A DNA stretch of 64,000 bases, taken from assembly GCA_020631735.1 (NCBI GenBank), contig CM036197.1, positions 45,555,880 to 45,619,879 of the forward strand. The letters run 5' to 3'. How positions within the stretch are numbered: the first letter of the stretch is position 1; every line of letters starts with the position of its first letter. This stretch comes from Saccharum officinarum (taxonomy: Eukaryota > Streptophyta > Magnoliopsida > Poales > Poaceae). A program made the translations under genes and the position numbers. The notes beneath the pieces were generated by a model. That model made no database searches, was not told where the DNA came from, and saw only the letters and a program-made list of their open reading frames with translations. Shown here one piece after another: positions 34,935 to 44,018 of this stretch.

Positions 34935-37900
34935 TCAAACCTGGACAGTGGCAGGTTGTTCACTTGGTTCTCCTGCTAATTCTACTTCAACTGTAGTAGG
35001 AGTAGTTTTCTTTGACTTCTTCACTGTTGGTTCTCCTACTTTCATCCTAGCACAAGTGGCTAAGTTATGCCCAGGTTCTCCACAGAGACTACAATGCATG
35101 GTTACTCCATGTTTGGTTAGTCTTGGCCCATTTGGTCCACCAACTTCATGTGCTGATTTCATTCTAACTTTAGCTGGCCTTCTTGGCTTCTTTTCATACG
35201 CAGGTGGTTTAACTTGTGGGCCACCAACATCTTCCCAAGTTGACTTGTCATTGCAGGGCATAATGTTCCATCCATATGCACTGTTAAAAGCTTCGATGGA
35301 CTAACACTAGGGTAGCACTGAATCTTCTAGAATTCTCTCATGCCTCAGACAAGAAACTGCATCACTATAGGGTATACCTGTCAAGTCCCACCTCTTGCAT
35401 GTACAGTGCCTTCCTGCAATGTTAACAACAAACTCCCACTCCCTATCATGAACCTCAAATATACCACTGCCACTTGGTATTGCACAACAAGTGTTGGCCA
35501 TCTCTGCATGCCTTGCCAACTTCTTCCTGATCTTTGGATAGATCAGCATCTTTTCACATTTTTCTTGTACTTCTTTCTGTTTGTTGTAGTGCCTGCTCAT
35601 GAGCTGTCCGTTGATCCTTTGCAGCATGCACAAGATGGGAAGTTCTCTAGCATCTAATATGTACCTATTAAACACTTCACATGTATTGATGATCAGAATA
35701 TCACATTTTGGGTATTCACTGAAAAATGCCCTTACCCAGGTGTTTGGGGCCATTTTCTCTAACCAAGCATGGCCATCTTTGTTGAGCAGTTTCATTTTCT
35801 CCATCTCTTGGTTCCATCTCAGCATTGTACTTGCCCTTGCACAAGCCCAAAGCTGATTCTTCAAGTTTTCTCCTTTGATCTGACCTTGGAAGTCGGAGTA
35901 TAGGTGCCTAACACAGAACCTATGCTCTGAGTTAGGAAAGATTTGCTGCACAACTAGGATTAAACCTTTCTATTTATCTATCATGATGGTCCAAGGTGTA
36001 GTGTTCTCTATTCCAAGGTATTCTTTTAGGTTCTCTAAGAACCACTTACAAGAAGCCAGGCACTCAACCTCAACCACTGCCATTGCTATTGGATAGATAC
36101 AATCATCAGGATCAATTCCTACTGTTGTTAGCAACTGACCCCCAAATTTAGTCTTGATGTGGCAACCATCAAGACATATGACAGGCCTGCATCCACTCAA
36201 AAATCCCCTCGTGCATGCATCCAATGAGACATATAGTGAACTAAAACATCCATCCTTCAATTTCAAATATAAAGTGCTACCTGGATTAGTCTTCCTGAGT
36301 TCTTGCCCATAGTTCCACAAGTCACTAAACTGTTGCACTTCATCTCCATATATCATCTTCCATGCTAGTCTCCTAGCTCTTGACAACTTGTTCCTAGATG
36401 GGGTCAAATTTAACTCCAGTTGCACTGTCCTTGTATAATTTGTCAAAGACATCTTCTCATCAGCTTTGAACCTGTCTAAGTACTTCTTGGCTATCCATGC
36501 TGCAGTACACCTTTTCAGTACCCATTTCTTCTGGTAGGTGTGATTCCCAACATAAGTCTTGATCAAACCCTTCTGTCAAATGAAGCAAACAATTACCATG
36601 GACACTATTCATCGCAATGAGCTCTGATTATGGTCCTATCATTCTTGGGCATCTTTATCTCCACTCTATTCTTTATATTGTACTCAGTTATAGCCTTCAT
36701 AAATAGTTCCACTGAATCAAACTTCATACCAACTTTGAAAATTGGGTTCCACATATCTTCTGGTCTGAAACTTCTCATGTTCTGCCCTGCCTGACCCTCT
36801 TCATCGGATTCTGGTAGCTCTAGTTCTTCTTCATTAGAATATGTTGATGCAGGACCCACAGGGTTCCCCAGCGATATGACTACAAGTTGTGGGTCCTGGC
36901 CTGGCCCACGGACCAAAGCAGGAAGGGGTGCAGCAACTGCTATACCGAATCCGAGTAGAATAGGCCAGACTAGCTGGACTCCTATAGGAAAATATCTTCT
37001 GTATTTAGATCAGAACACCTTCTTTGGATTCGACTAGGATTGTAACCGCACCATAGTCTTCTCTATTGATATAAAGAGAAACTATGGGCACCCCTATAAC
37101 GAATAACAGAACATACTAATCAATCCAACGCAAAAGGCTAACGCCAACCGGACGTAAAGGCTATTACTCGATCACGATCGAGGGCCTGAACCAATATAAA
37201 TCGACTATCTCTTGCGTTCACCATTGAGTTTCGCACCAGCTGAAACCCAAATAATTGTCCTGGGTACCCCGTGATAGGCTATCGATGGTAAAACATCGAC
37301 AGAATCCAACTCATCCCATTCTATGCTTTCTGAGTCATTGTCTGTGTCAGTTGGGCCATTTCTTTGGCTCCCTGCTCTGACTACTATGCCCTTAGTTGCA
37401 CCCTCATCAACCACTCCTTCATCAACATTATCACAAAACAGGTCATCATCATCATCAACTTCATAGTCACTGTCAACAAAATCCACTTCTGAACTGCCTT
37501 CACTATCATCACCATCATCAGCATCTGTACTAGGTGGGACAGACACCTTTGTAGGACTAATCACTTTGGGTAAGGTTGCAATTGGATTGAACACAATGTC
37601 CTCCCAGTTGTTGCTATCAATTATATTGTAATGGTCCATATAAAACACATAGTTCTTGACCTTAAAAGCAACTTGCTTCATTATCTGTGCTTCTTTATCT
37701 GATTCAATCAAACGCGAACCGGTTGACAAATCCATCTCAGGCAACAACCAATACACCAGGACACCTAGATCATAACCTAGCACCACTGATATCTCATCTA
37801 CTGCATAAAAAGACTAGTACTGCACTTTGATATGATCAAACCGATCAACCTTGCCATCCAAGTACACCCGATCCACACCAGACCCATAGAAAAATCCCCC

Positions 37901-38218
37901 ATGATGTACTTCCACTAAAAACTCTTCATTGTCAGGCCTTAAATAACAAAAACCAACCCTAAAATTAAACATAGAACCAAAGCATATCCATGAAAATAGT
38001 TTGCTGCCTACCAGACCAACTACTACGGCCCAAAACGACTGCAATAGGTACCATTCACTATAGCGATAGAGCTCCAGGACACTTACCAAAGATTGGTGTC
38101 GCTTCCCCTTTAGGTCATCGCTGGCCTGACATGGTGCCGCCGCGCCACAATCTGTGCGGCCGGGCGGCACCCAACGCGGAGCTTGCTGGCAGCAACGAAC
38201 TCCCGCCTTTGCATTCAC
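34935..38218 (-). pseudogene. mudrA-like: MuDR-type transposase (mudrA-like), decayed
   Basis: Minus-strand pieces in order: 38218-37814 and 37786-37205 (N-terminal region with FCYLRPDNEEFLVEVHHGG, then an acidic stretch), 36916-36605 (MuDR N-terminal DNA-binding region, MWNPIFKVGMKF...), 36566-35970 (transposase core with [18 protein letters not shown], containing the first catalytic D, and TIMIDK with the second), 35951-35307 (rest of the core and HCTC start of a SWIM finger), 35261-34935 (zinc knuckle CSLCGEPGHNLATC). In-frame stops occur at about 37811 (after KVQY) and 35967 (after MIDK). The later SWIM ligands look changed (GIPYSD in place of a C/H pattern). It is transcribed from the right TIR toward the accessory gene. 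Some gaps are probably introns. Confidence 0.85.
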
Positions 38219-38271
38219 TGCTCCCTGCCCGCGACTTCATCGCTGCCCTGCCCTAGCCACGTCTTCTATAC

Positions 38272-38531
38272 TGGTTGAGAAAGATTGGGGGAGAGAGCGA
38301 GTGGAGTTGGGAGTGACGGAGACAACGTTTGGGGGTTTGATAAAATGCAATGCCCTGAGCTTCCATCAGCCATGGTGGCACGGACACATCGGATTATACG
38401 GCTGGCGTGGCTGGCTTTGGACTGTCGATGCGCTGCGGCAAAAGATGAGGGACCTAGATAGTTACTTTGAAAGTTGGAGGACGCAAATGGGAAGGGGCCA
38501 AAAGTTTGAGAACCTAGGGTGCATTTTACTC
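38272..38531 (-). repeat. MULE terminal inverted repeat, right
   Basis: Inverted partner of 1199-1460. It is followed by the target duplication atataataa (38532-38540), identical to 1190-1198. Confidence 0.9.
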
Positions 38532-38540
38532 ATATAATAA

Positions 38541-39030
38541 CTTTCCATAACAAATCTATTCGAATACAAATACTAATACTATTTCATTAAATCTAGTCAA
38601 ACATAGAATTTTTTGTGAGACTTTTTTTCTTTCTTGAGTAGAGGGAGTACTACCGGATAACTCGATCTGGCTCTGTTCGCTTGAACTATTTTAGCAGTAC
38701 TTTTCAGCGAACGGACAATTTTTTTCTCTCACAACAAATCAGCATAAGCATCAGCGAAGCCAAATTCCAAGCCAGACATGACCTATCAGGACGCCACCTA
38801 TGACACCAAAATACCGTCTTCATGTTTGGGCCCCCTCTTCCATCATATCCAACTTCCTCTCCATCGCCCCCAGCTTGGCCAATATGCTCTGCAACTAGTC
38901 ATGTTCGTTTTCCAATCTCATGCACTCCTGTAGGGCGCTAGCGCCATGGCTGCCGGTGGAAGCAAACCTCCGTCCGCCGTAACCCTCCGCCGCTGCACAA
39001 GCGCTCCGCGCAACTACGCGCGCCAGGCAC
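38541..39030. repeat. Right part of duplicated host segment, copy A
   Basis: Continues copy A after the MULE. It matches 41290-41730: the end of the Stowaway MITE (to 38647), then the gene part with 'ccagcttggccaatat' and 'gtaaccctccgccgctgc'. Between 38665 and 38780 it carries unrelated sequence with MITE character (gctctgttcgcttg near one end), which replaces part of the gene. Confidence 0.8.
38800..39020 (-). pseudogene. Copy A of the small mitochondrial coiled-coil gene, decayed
   Basis: Minus-strand sequence corresponds to the presequence part (GYGGRRFAST-like) and the start of the coiled coil (ALQE-MRLE) of copy B. About 40 bp present in B is missing near 38945, an in-frame TAG follows at about 38897, and the membrane segment has been replaced by an insertion. 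At the one place where copy B has a frameshift, copy A keeps the extra base, so A helps to show the ancestral frame. Confidence 0.6.
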
Positions 39031-40015
39031 TACATCGCCTGCGCTCCCTCCCTGCCCCCTTCTGCGACCTCGCGCTCCCCAGCTATCCGGCTCCTGCTCC
39101 CCCTACCAGAGACGAGGACGGCGGCGGCGGCTCCGATGAGGTAGGTCGTTCCTCCTCCGGATTTGAGCCCTCCTCCTCTAGATCTGAGGGACGCGACGGT
39201 GGCTAGGGTTCCGGCGAGCTCAGGGGTCCTATTCCCTCCTCCCTCTGGCGAGCTCGAAGGTGATTGGCCAGGGCTGGAGCAGCCTGCACCTCGAACTCAT
39301 TCCCTTGCTGTTTGTACGTTTTTTTGCTGTTTCTCAGTGTTGCAAGGGAATTTTTTGGAATATTGCAACATATGATTTTCGAATGTTACACTAGGGTGAT
39401 TCATGTGTTGCAGAAAAGAGAGTTCTAATGTTGGGATTGTTGCAATAGGAGATTTTAATTGTTGAAATTACTTCTTTTCAAATGTTGCAGAGGTGATTTT
39501 TGAGTTGTTTCCATTTTCATGTTTCATGGTTGATTTTACGATGTTGCAGTACTACTGTTTGAGATGTTGCAATATAAAATTTTTCAATGTTGCAGTACAT
39601 ATTTTTCGATGTTGCACTACATAGTTCTGTGATATTACAGTATTAATATTCCGATGTTGCACTACATATTTTTACAATGTTGCACTTGAATTGTTTCATG
39701 CTCTTGTAACAGGGGCGCGGTGGGAAACGGGGCACGGTAGGGGAATAGGGAACGGTGGGGAACAGGGACAGGGGCGCGGCCCTTCCTGTCGCTGAGGAGG
39801 CACAGGGCGCGGGGGTGCGCAGGCACGCAGGGAAGGAGGTCAGTGTGGTCCGCATCGCCATCTCGTGCTCTCGTCAGTCATCGCGGTCGAATCTGCCTGG
39901 GACAGAGACACGGTGGGGAACGGGGCACGGTGGGGGGACATGGGCGCGACAGAACAAGTACGATATGACCTGCGTCCGGACACCGCCAGGGGGCCGGACG
40001 TCCACGCGCTAGGTA
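39031..40015. repeat. Intergenic stretch with degenerate 'gatgttgca' repeats
   Basis: From about 39340 to 39700 there are about ten loose copies of a 25-30 bp unit containing (c/t)gatgttgca(g/c)tac(at), AT-rich between units. From 39710 to 39950 there are short GC-rich repeats such as ggggcacggtgggg. No gene can be supported; the frame at 38946-39206 is GC-rich composition. Confidence 0.5.
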
Positions 40016-40095
40016 TGCCGTTGCACGGTTCGCACCTTTCTTCCTGGCGTCGTGCAAGAAGAGAGTAAAACCAGTAGAGAAACGAAGTAACGCGT

Positions 40096-40195
40096 GCAAT
40101 GGTACATGATAAAACTGCAAGTAGTAGTAGGCTTTTGGCGTCCATGCAATGGTACATAATAAAACTGCAGGTAGTAGTAGGCTTGGCGTCCATGA
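40096..40195. repeat. Two tandem copies of a ~50-bp unit
   Basis: The unit gcaatggtacat(g/a)ataaaactgca(a/g)gtagtagtaggctt...ggcgtccat is repeated twice. Copy A has only one truncated form (near 668-690). Confidence 0.75.
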
Positions 40196-40277
40196 ACTTG
40201 AACTCTCATGTTGAAGGCGGGTACACGACTCATGCATGTGAGCGCTCTATCTGGCGTCGGCATTGGCCATCTTTGTT

Positions 40278-40491
40278 TTTTTTATCGCCTCAAACTTAAG
40301 TATAAGTTGTAGTACGTGAACTCACACCAACACACACTGCAACCACCACATGTATCCATCCGTGCCAGGCGCTGAAAAAAAAATCCAGGACATGTGGACA
40401 CTGGAGGCACGCGAGTCGATCAGGTATCGAACTCGGGTGGACTGCTCGCACGCCTGCGCAGCTAGCCAACCGAGCCATGCTCGGTCCTCTC
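40278..40491 (-). mobile_element. tRNA-derived SINE
   Basis: Flanked by a 13-bp duplication, GGCCATCTTTGTT (40265-40277 and 40492-40504). On the minus strand the 5' end has an A-box-like TGGCTCGGTTGG and a B-box-like GAGTTCGATACC, the internal promoter of RNA polymerase III, and the element ends in an A-run (TTTTTT at 40278-40283 on plus). Length 214 bp. Copy A (742-757) has the uninterrupted target, so this inserted after the duplication. It resembles grass Au-type SINEs, but I could not compare sequences. Confidence 0.88.
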
Positions 40492-40811
40492 GGCCATCTT
40501 TGTTGCTTTCGAATCTGAGCGAAGGCATGGTCGCATGGATAGTTGGGTATCGGTACCAAAAGAAAGCAGCATCACATGTGTGGACTGTGGATGGAGCCAC
40601 AGGGCACAGGGCACAGTCCAGTAGCCCACAGCCAGCCACCATGTGGCCCTGCTCTTCAAAAAAGCACGCGTCGATCTAACGGTCTAGCCCAGGCTGAGAG
40701 CCTGAGATCGTGAAATGTGCGGCAACGATCCATCCACAGAAAGGACGGCACCATCGTTATTATTACTAAAGAAAAGAAACATTAGTTCACAGCAAACTGT
40801 GCCGGTTGTGC

Positions 40812-41110
40812 AGTCGTGTCAGCTCGGATATTCGGATACTAATTATAATTAGGAGGATTAAATATAAACTAATTATAAAACTAATTGCATAGAAGTAGAC
40901 TAATTAATGAGATGAATCTACTAAGTCTAATTAATCCATAATTAGCAAATGTTTACGGTAGCGTCACATTGTCAAATCATGGACTAATTAGACTTAATAG
41001 ATTCGTCTCGTATATTAGCCTCAATATATATAATTAGTTTTATAATTAGCCTATGTTTAATACTTCTAATTGGGATAAAAAAACTCGATGTAACAGGGCT
41101 AAACTTTTGC
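40812..41110. mobile_element. MITE-like insertion in copy B
   Basis: AT-rich block with inverted TAATTAG-type motifs and phrases shared with the MITE at 49171-49414 (ttcgtctcgt, aattagttttat, tttaatact/gct). Absent from copy A. Exact ends not determined. Confidence 0.5.
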
Positions 41111-41180
41111 TCGAAGGAAACAAACAAAGAGCGTTGTTATTTGTCATCAAGAATTGCCTGCACAACCCGATTTCACGATA

Positions 41181-41384
41181 CTTCCTCCATTCCAAAAGGA
41201 ATAAAAATCTCATTTATGAGAATCAAACAATCTCAAAATTAATAACGTCTATGATGTGTAGCAAGTATCTCTAGATTCATTATAAAATATATTTTCATAA
41301 CAAGCATATTCGAATAAAAAAACAAAATCTAGTCAAATTCAGTATTATTTGGTAAGACTTCTTTTTTTTCTTGGGCAGAGGAAT
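41181..41384. mobile_element. Stowaway-type MITE, copy B, diverged
   Basis: TA followed by CTTCCTCCATTCC; the opposite end is degenerate (gcagaggaatg). It is the counterpart of the MULE-interrupted MITE in copy A, so the MITE is older than the duplication. It overlaps the 3' end of the small gene. Confidence 0.65.
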
Positions 41385-41729
41385 GACTACCAGTGGCTCG
41401 ATCAGTAGTTCCAAACAAGACCTTAGCTATGAGGACGGCACTTATGGCGGCACAGAAACGGTTCCGTATCACGAATCCTACTATTCCCCGCGGCGCCTCC
41501 AGCTTATCCAAGTTCCCCTCCATCGCCTCCAGCTTGGCCAATATCCTCTGCAGCTGGTGTTGTTCGTGTGCCAATCTCATGCGCTCCTTAGGGCGACGCG
41601 CCTCTGTCTGATGTAGTAGGCCTTGGCGGCGCCGGCGCCACGGCTGCCAGTGGAAGCAAACCTACGGCCGCCGTAACCCTCCGCCGCTGCGCGAGCGCTC
41701 CGCGCAACCGCCCGCGCCAGACACTGCAT
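41329..41729 (-). pseudogene. Small probable mitochondrial protein with coiled coil and membrane helix, one frameshift
   Basis: ATG 41729 opens a basic, A/R-rich N-terminus (MQCLARAVARSARAAAEGYG then GRRFAST) typical of a plant mitochondrial presequence. Near 41585-41592 the frame must shift by one base to continue as MRLAHEQHQLQRILAKLEAM (coiled coil), then a hydrophobic stretch (FCAAISAVLIAKVLFG) and a short polar tail ending at TGA 41329. Copy A has an extra base at this point (ctacaggag against ctaaggag), which restores a single frame. Either copy B is newly broken or the base is a sequencing error. With it, the product is about 130 residues. I do not recognise the family. Confidence 0.6.
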
Positions 41730-41879
41730 GGCCGACCTCTCTGTCTGTCGGATCGGATCTAGCGAAATCGGCTTGATGGATCGATTGTCTGTGATCAATG
41801 GTGTGCTGCAGTCTGGCTGCTTGGTGACTACTTTCGTCGATCTTGGATGGACGGGTGCACCGGGTGTTGCTACATCCCG

Positions 41880-43635
41880 AGGATTTTATAATACCGGCAA
41901 CCGGCGATTGGAACTCGGAACTGAATCCGAGTAGGAATCTGCGCTTCTCCCGAGTTTTTTGGGCGCATACCCGCCCGGCCCTCGCGTCGTCTCCCCGAGA
42001 CGACTCGGGGGCGACTCGCGCCGCCGCCGCACATGAACCCACCGTAGGCACCACCTCCGGCCGCCGTCGTCGCAGGTCTATACGCGGTGGCGGCGACCAG
42101 CGCCGGCATCGAAAAAAAGGTGTGCGGTCGCAGTTTCGTCTTACCTCCTCTCTCATCCACCTCCATCCTCTTCCTCCGTCAACTCTGGCCATATCCGTGC
42201 ACCTGTGATGCCTGCCGCGCAGATCTTGACCCCCTATGGCCGGATCCGGCGTCTGTGGCCGTATCCCTAGCGGTAGGGCGACCGATGGCGGCGGGGCCTG
42301 AGGCTACGCCCGGTCCGACCATGGCCGGCCGTGGTTGGAGCTCGGCGGCAGCCGTGCTGCTGTTGCTGCGGCTCACGGATATGGCCGGCGCGTGGAGGCC
42401 AGGTGGCCCTGACGAGTATGGCCTTCAACCGACGAAACGCATGGGGAACCGTTCGCGCTCCTCCCGGACGCGGCTCCGGGTCGAGCGTGTTGGCGAGGTG
42501 GCTGGCGGCGATGCTCTGGAAGAGGGCCGGGCGTCCGTGACGTTCCCGGCCGCGGAACTTGAGCCGCGCGCAGATGGTGGCCGCGGGACGCGCGTTGGGC
42601 AAGCGGACGCCGTTGGCCTCCTTCCTGCTCGTCCCCGGCCCTTCGACGACTACTCTCCGGGGGTCAGGCCAGCCATCTCCGCTGGGGATTGGCTTCCGCA
42701 TTGGTGAAGCGGCGTAAGTGCACAGATTCGGGGCGAAAGCTCGGCTCCGTTTTGCCGAGCAAACGACGGTGACACCTTGAGCGCCACATACTTACTTTCT
42801 TGAAGGCGTCATTCTTGAACCTCGTGCTGCTTCTTCGCCTGCTTCGCCGGATTCTGGGCAAAAGCCCTGCCTTAGAGGTCTCTAAGGCCAGTGGCGATGG
42901 CGTCTTGGGCGTCACCCCTTTTTGAAGGCGTTGCTGAAGAATCTCCTGCTACTGTCGCTCCTCCCGCATGGTCGTCGTGGTCGCTGTGCCGCACCTATTT
43001 GTGCTTCATGTCCTCCTCGTTTTGGTATGTCCAACTGGTGTTTGTTGTAGCAGTAGTCGTCGCTTAGGCCCCCTTTCTTGCAGATGCTTGGCTGCTAGGA
43101 GCGTGTTGGCCTCATCTGCGGATGCTTTGCCGCGTTGATGGTCTTGTTGCTTGGGCGGATGCTTCGCCGCCGGTGTTGTAGGCCCCCTCGCATACAGATG
43201 CTTTGCTACTGCGAGCGTGTCGGCCCTATCCGTGGATGCTTTGCCGCGTCGATGGTTTTCGTGCTTGGGCAGATGTTGCCGCCAGTGTTTAGGCCCCCTC
43301 TCATGTAGATGTTTTGTTATTCCGAGTGTGTCGGCCCCATCCGCGGATGCTTTGCCTCGTCGATGGTATTCGTGCTAGGGCGGATGCTTTGCCGCTGTTA
43401 TCATCTACGGCTTCACTGCTGGCTACCAATGTGTTGAGTTCTATTAGATTAGGTTCATTTAGCTGAGGTTGTCAGGTGGAGGGCCCCCCTCTTGTTTCTT
43501 GCTTTTCATTTGTGTTGTGGACTTCGTTAGTAATCCATAGATTACTTACGAATCCTATGTATCAGTTATTTGTCGTTCTTTCGGCTCTTCTTCTTAATGA
43601 AAAACTCATGAAGTCACGATCTCGAAAAAAAAAAG
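41880..43635 (+). mobile_element. Retroposon-like stretch ending in poly(A)
   Basis: GC-rich sequence unrelated to copy A, ending with 'taatgaaaaactcatg' and a run of A at 43625-43634, which looks like the 3' end of a LINE or other poly(A) retroposon on the plus strand. I see no reverse transcriptase and no confident target duplication. The 206-codon frame at 42087-42707 has no recognisable motif and overlapping frames on both strands, so it is probably composition. Confidence 0.4.
43070..43395 (+). repeat. Tandem repeats of about 110-115 bp
   Basis: Three imperfect units, each with ggccccct, agatg(c/t)tttg, gtgt(t/c)ggcc, (t/c)atc(c/t)g(c/t)ggatgctttgcc(g/t)cg, gatgg and cttgggc(g/a)gatg. 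Part of the retroposon-like stretch. Confidence 0.65.
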
Positions 43636-44018
43636 TTTTTTGGGCACTCGGACGGCCTGTAAAAAGCTTAGGTATTACATGTCACGATCACTCAATACTC
43701 GAAATAGTTAAGTTCCAGATATGTATATTATTATTACAAGTGTTCATCATACATACGGTATTTTTTTCTACAAAGACGGCATGATAACTCGTGTTATCTG
43801 AACACACGGTCTCACAGACCCACAATATACATAAGGGTTCCCACACACACAAGTTTAATATGGCACGCCACAAGTAATGCCAGCACATGCCTCATGCCGA
43901 GGAGAGGCACGGGGAGTTTCTTCCTCCCTGCACTGCCTGCTTCCCTCCGGCAATCAGTGGGACGTCCCAGCGTACTCTCAGGTGCCGATCCCATAGACAA
44001 CGACAACTGCTCATCTGC

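Larger units (their letters stand above)
1199..38531. mobile_element. Mutator-like element (MULE) with nested insertions
   Basis: Both ends begin GAGTAAAAT(A/G)CACCC and are inverted copies of each other over about 260 bp. The 9 bp directly outside are identical (atataataa at 1190-1198 and 38532-38540), the target-duplication length of the Mutator superfamily. Inside are two decayed genes facing each other: a GRF-like/membrane protein (1566-2174, plus) and a mudrA-type transposase (34935-38218, minus). The autonomous maize MuDR has the same convergent two-gene layout. About 31.9 kb of the span is a later retrotransposon nest at 2535-34385, so the original element was roughly 5.5 kb. Both genes carry frameshifts or stops, so the element is no longer autonomous. 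Confidence 0.93.
40016..41729. repeat. Duplicated host segment, copy B
   Basis: Matches 590-1198 plus 38541-39030 in order. Additional material in B: a tandem ~50-bp duplication (40096-40195), a SINE (40278-40491) and a MITE-like insertion (about 40812-41110). None of these is in A. Confidence 0.8.

Noticed and set aside
35340..35856. Plus-strand ORFs across 35340-35856
   Set aside because: Shadows of the minus-strand MuDR transposase.
40440..40491. tRNA gene
   Set aside because: A- and B-box-like motifs are present, but no cloverleaf could be made, and the unit has an A-tail and target duplications, so it is a SINE.
42087..42707. 206-residue plus-strand protein
   Set aside because: No motif, alternative open frames on both strands, and no counterpart in copy A.
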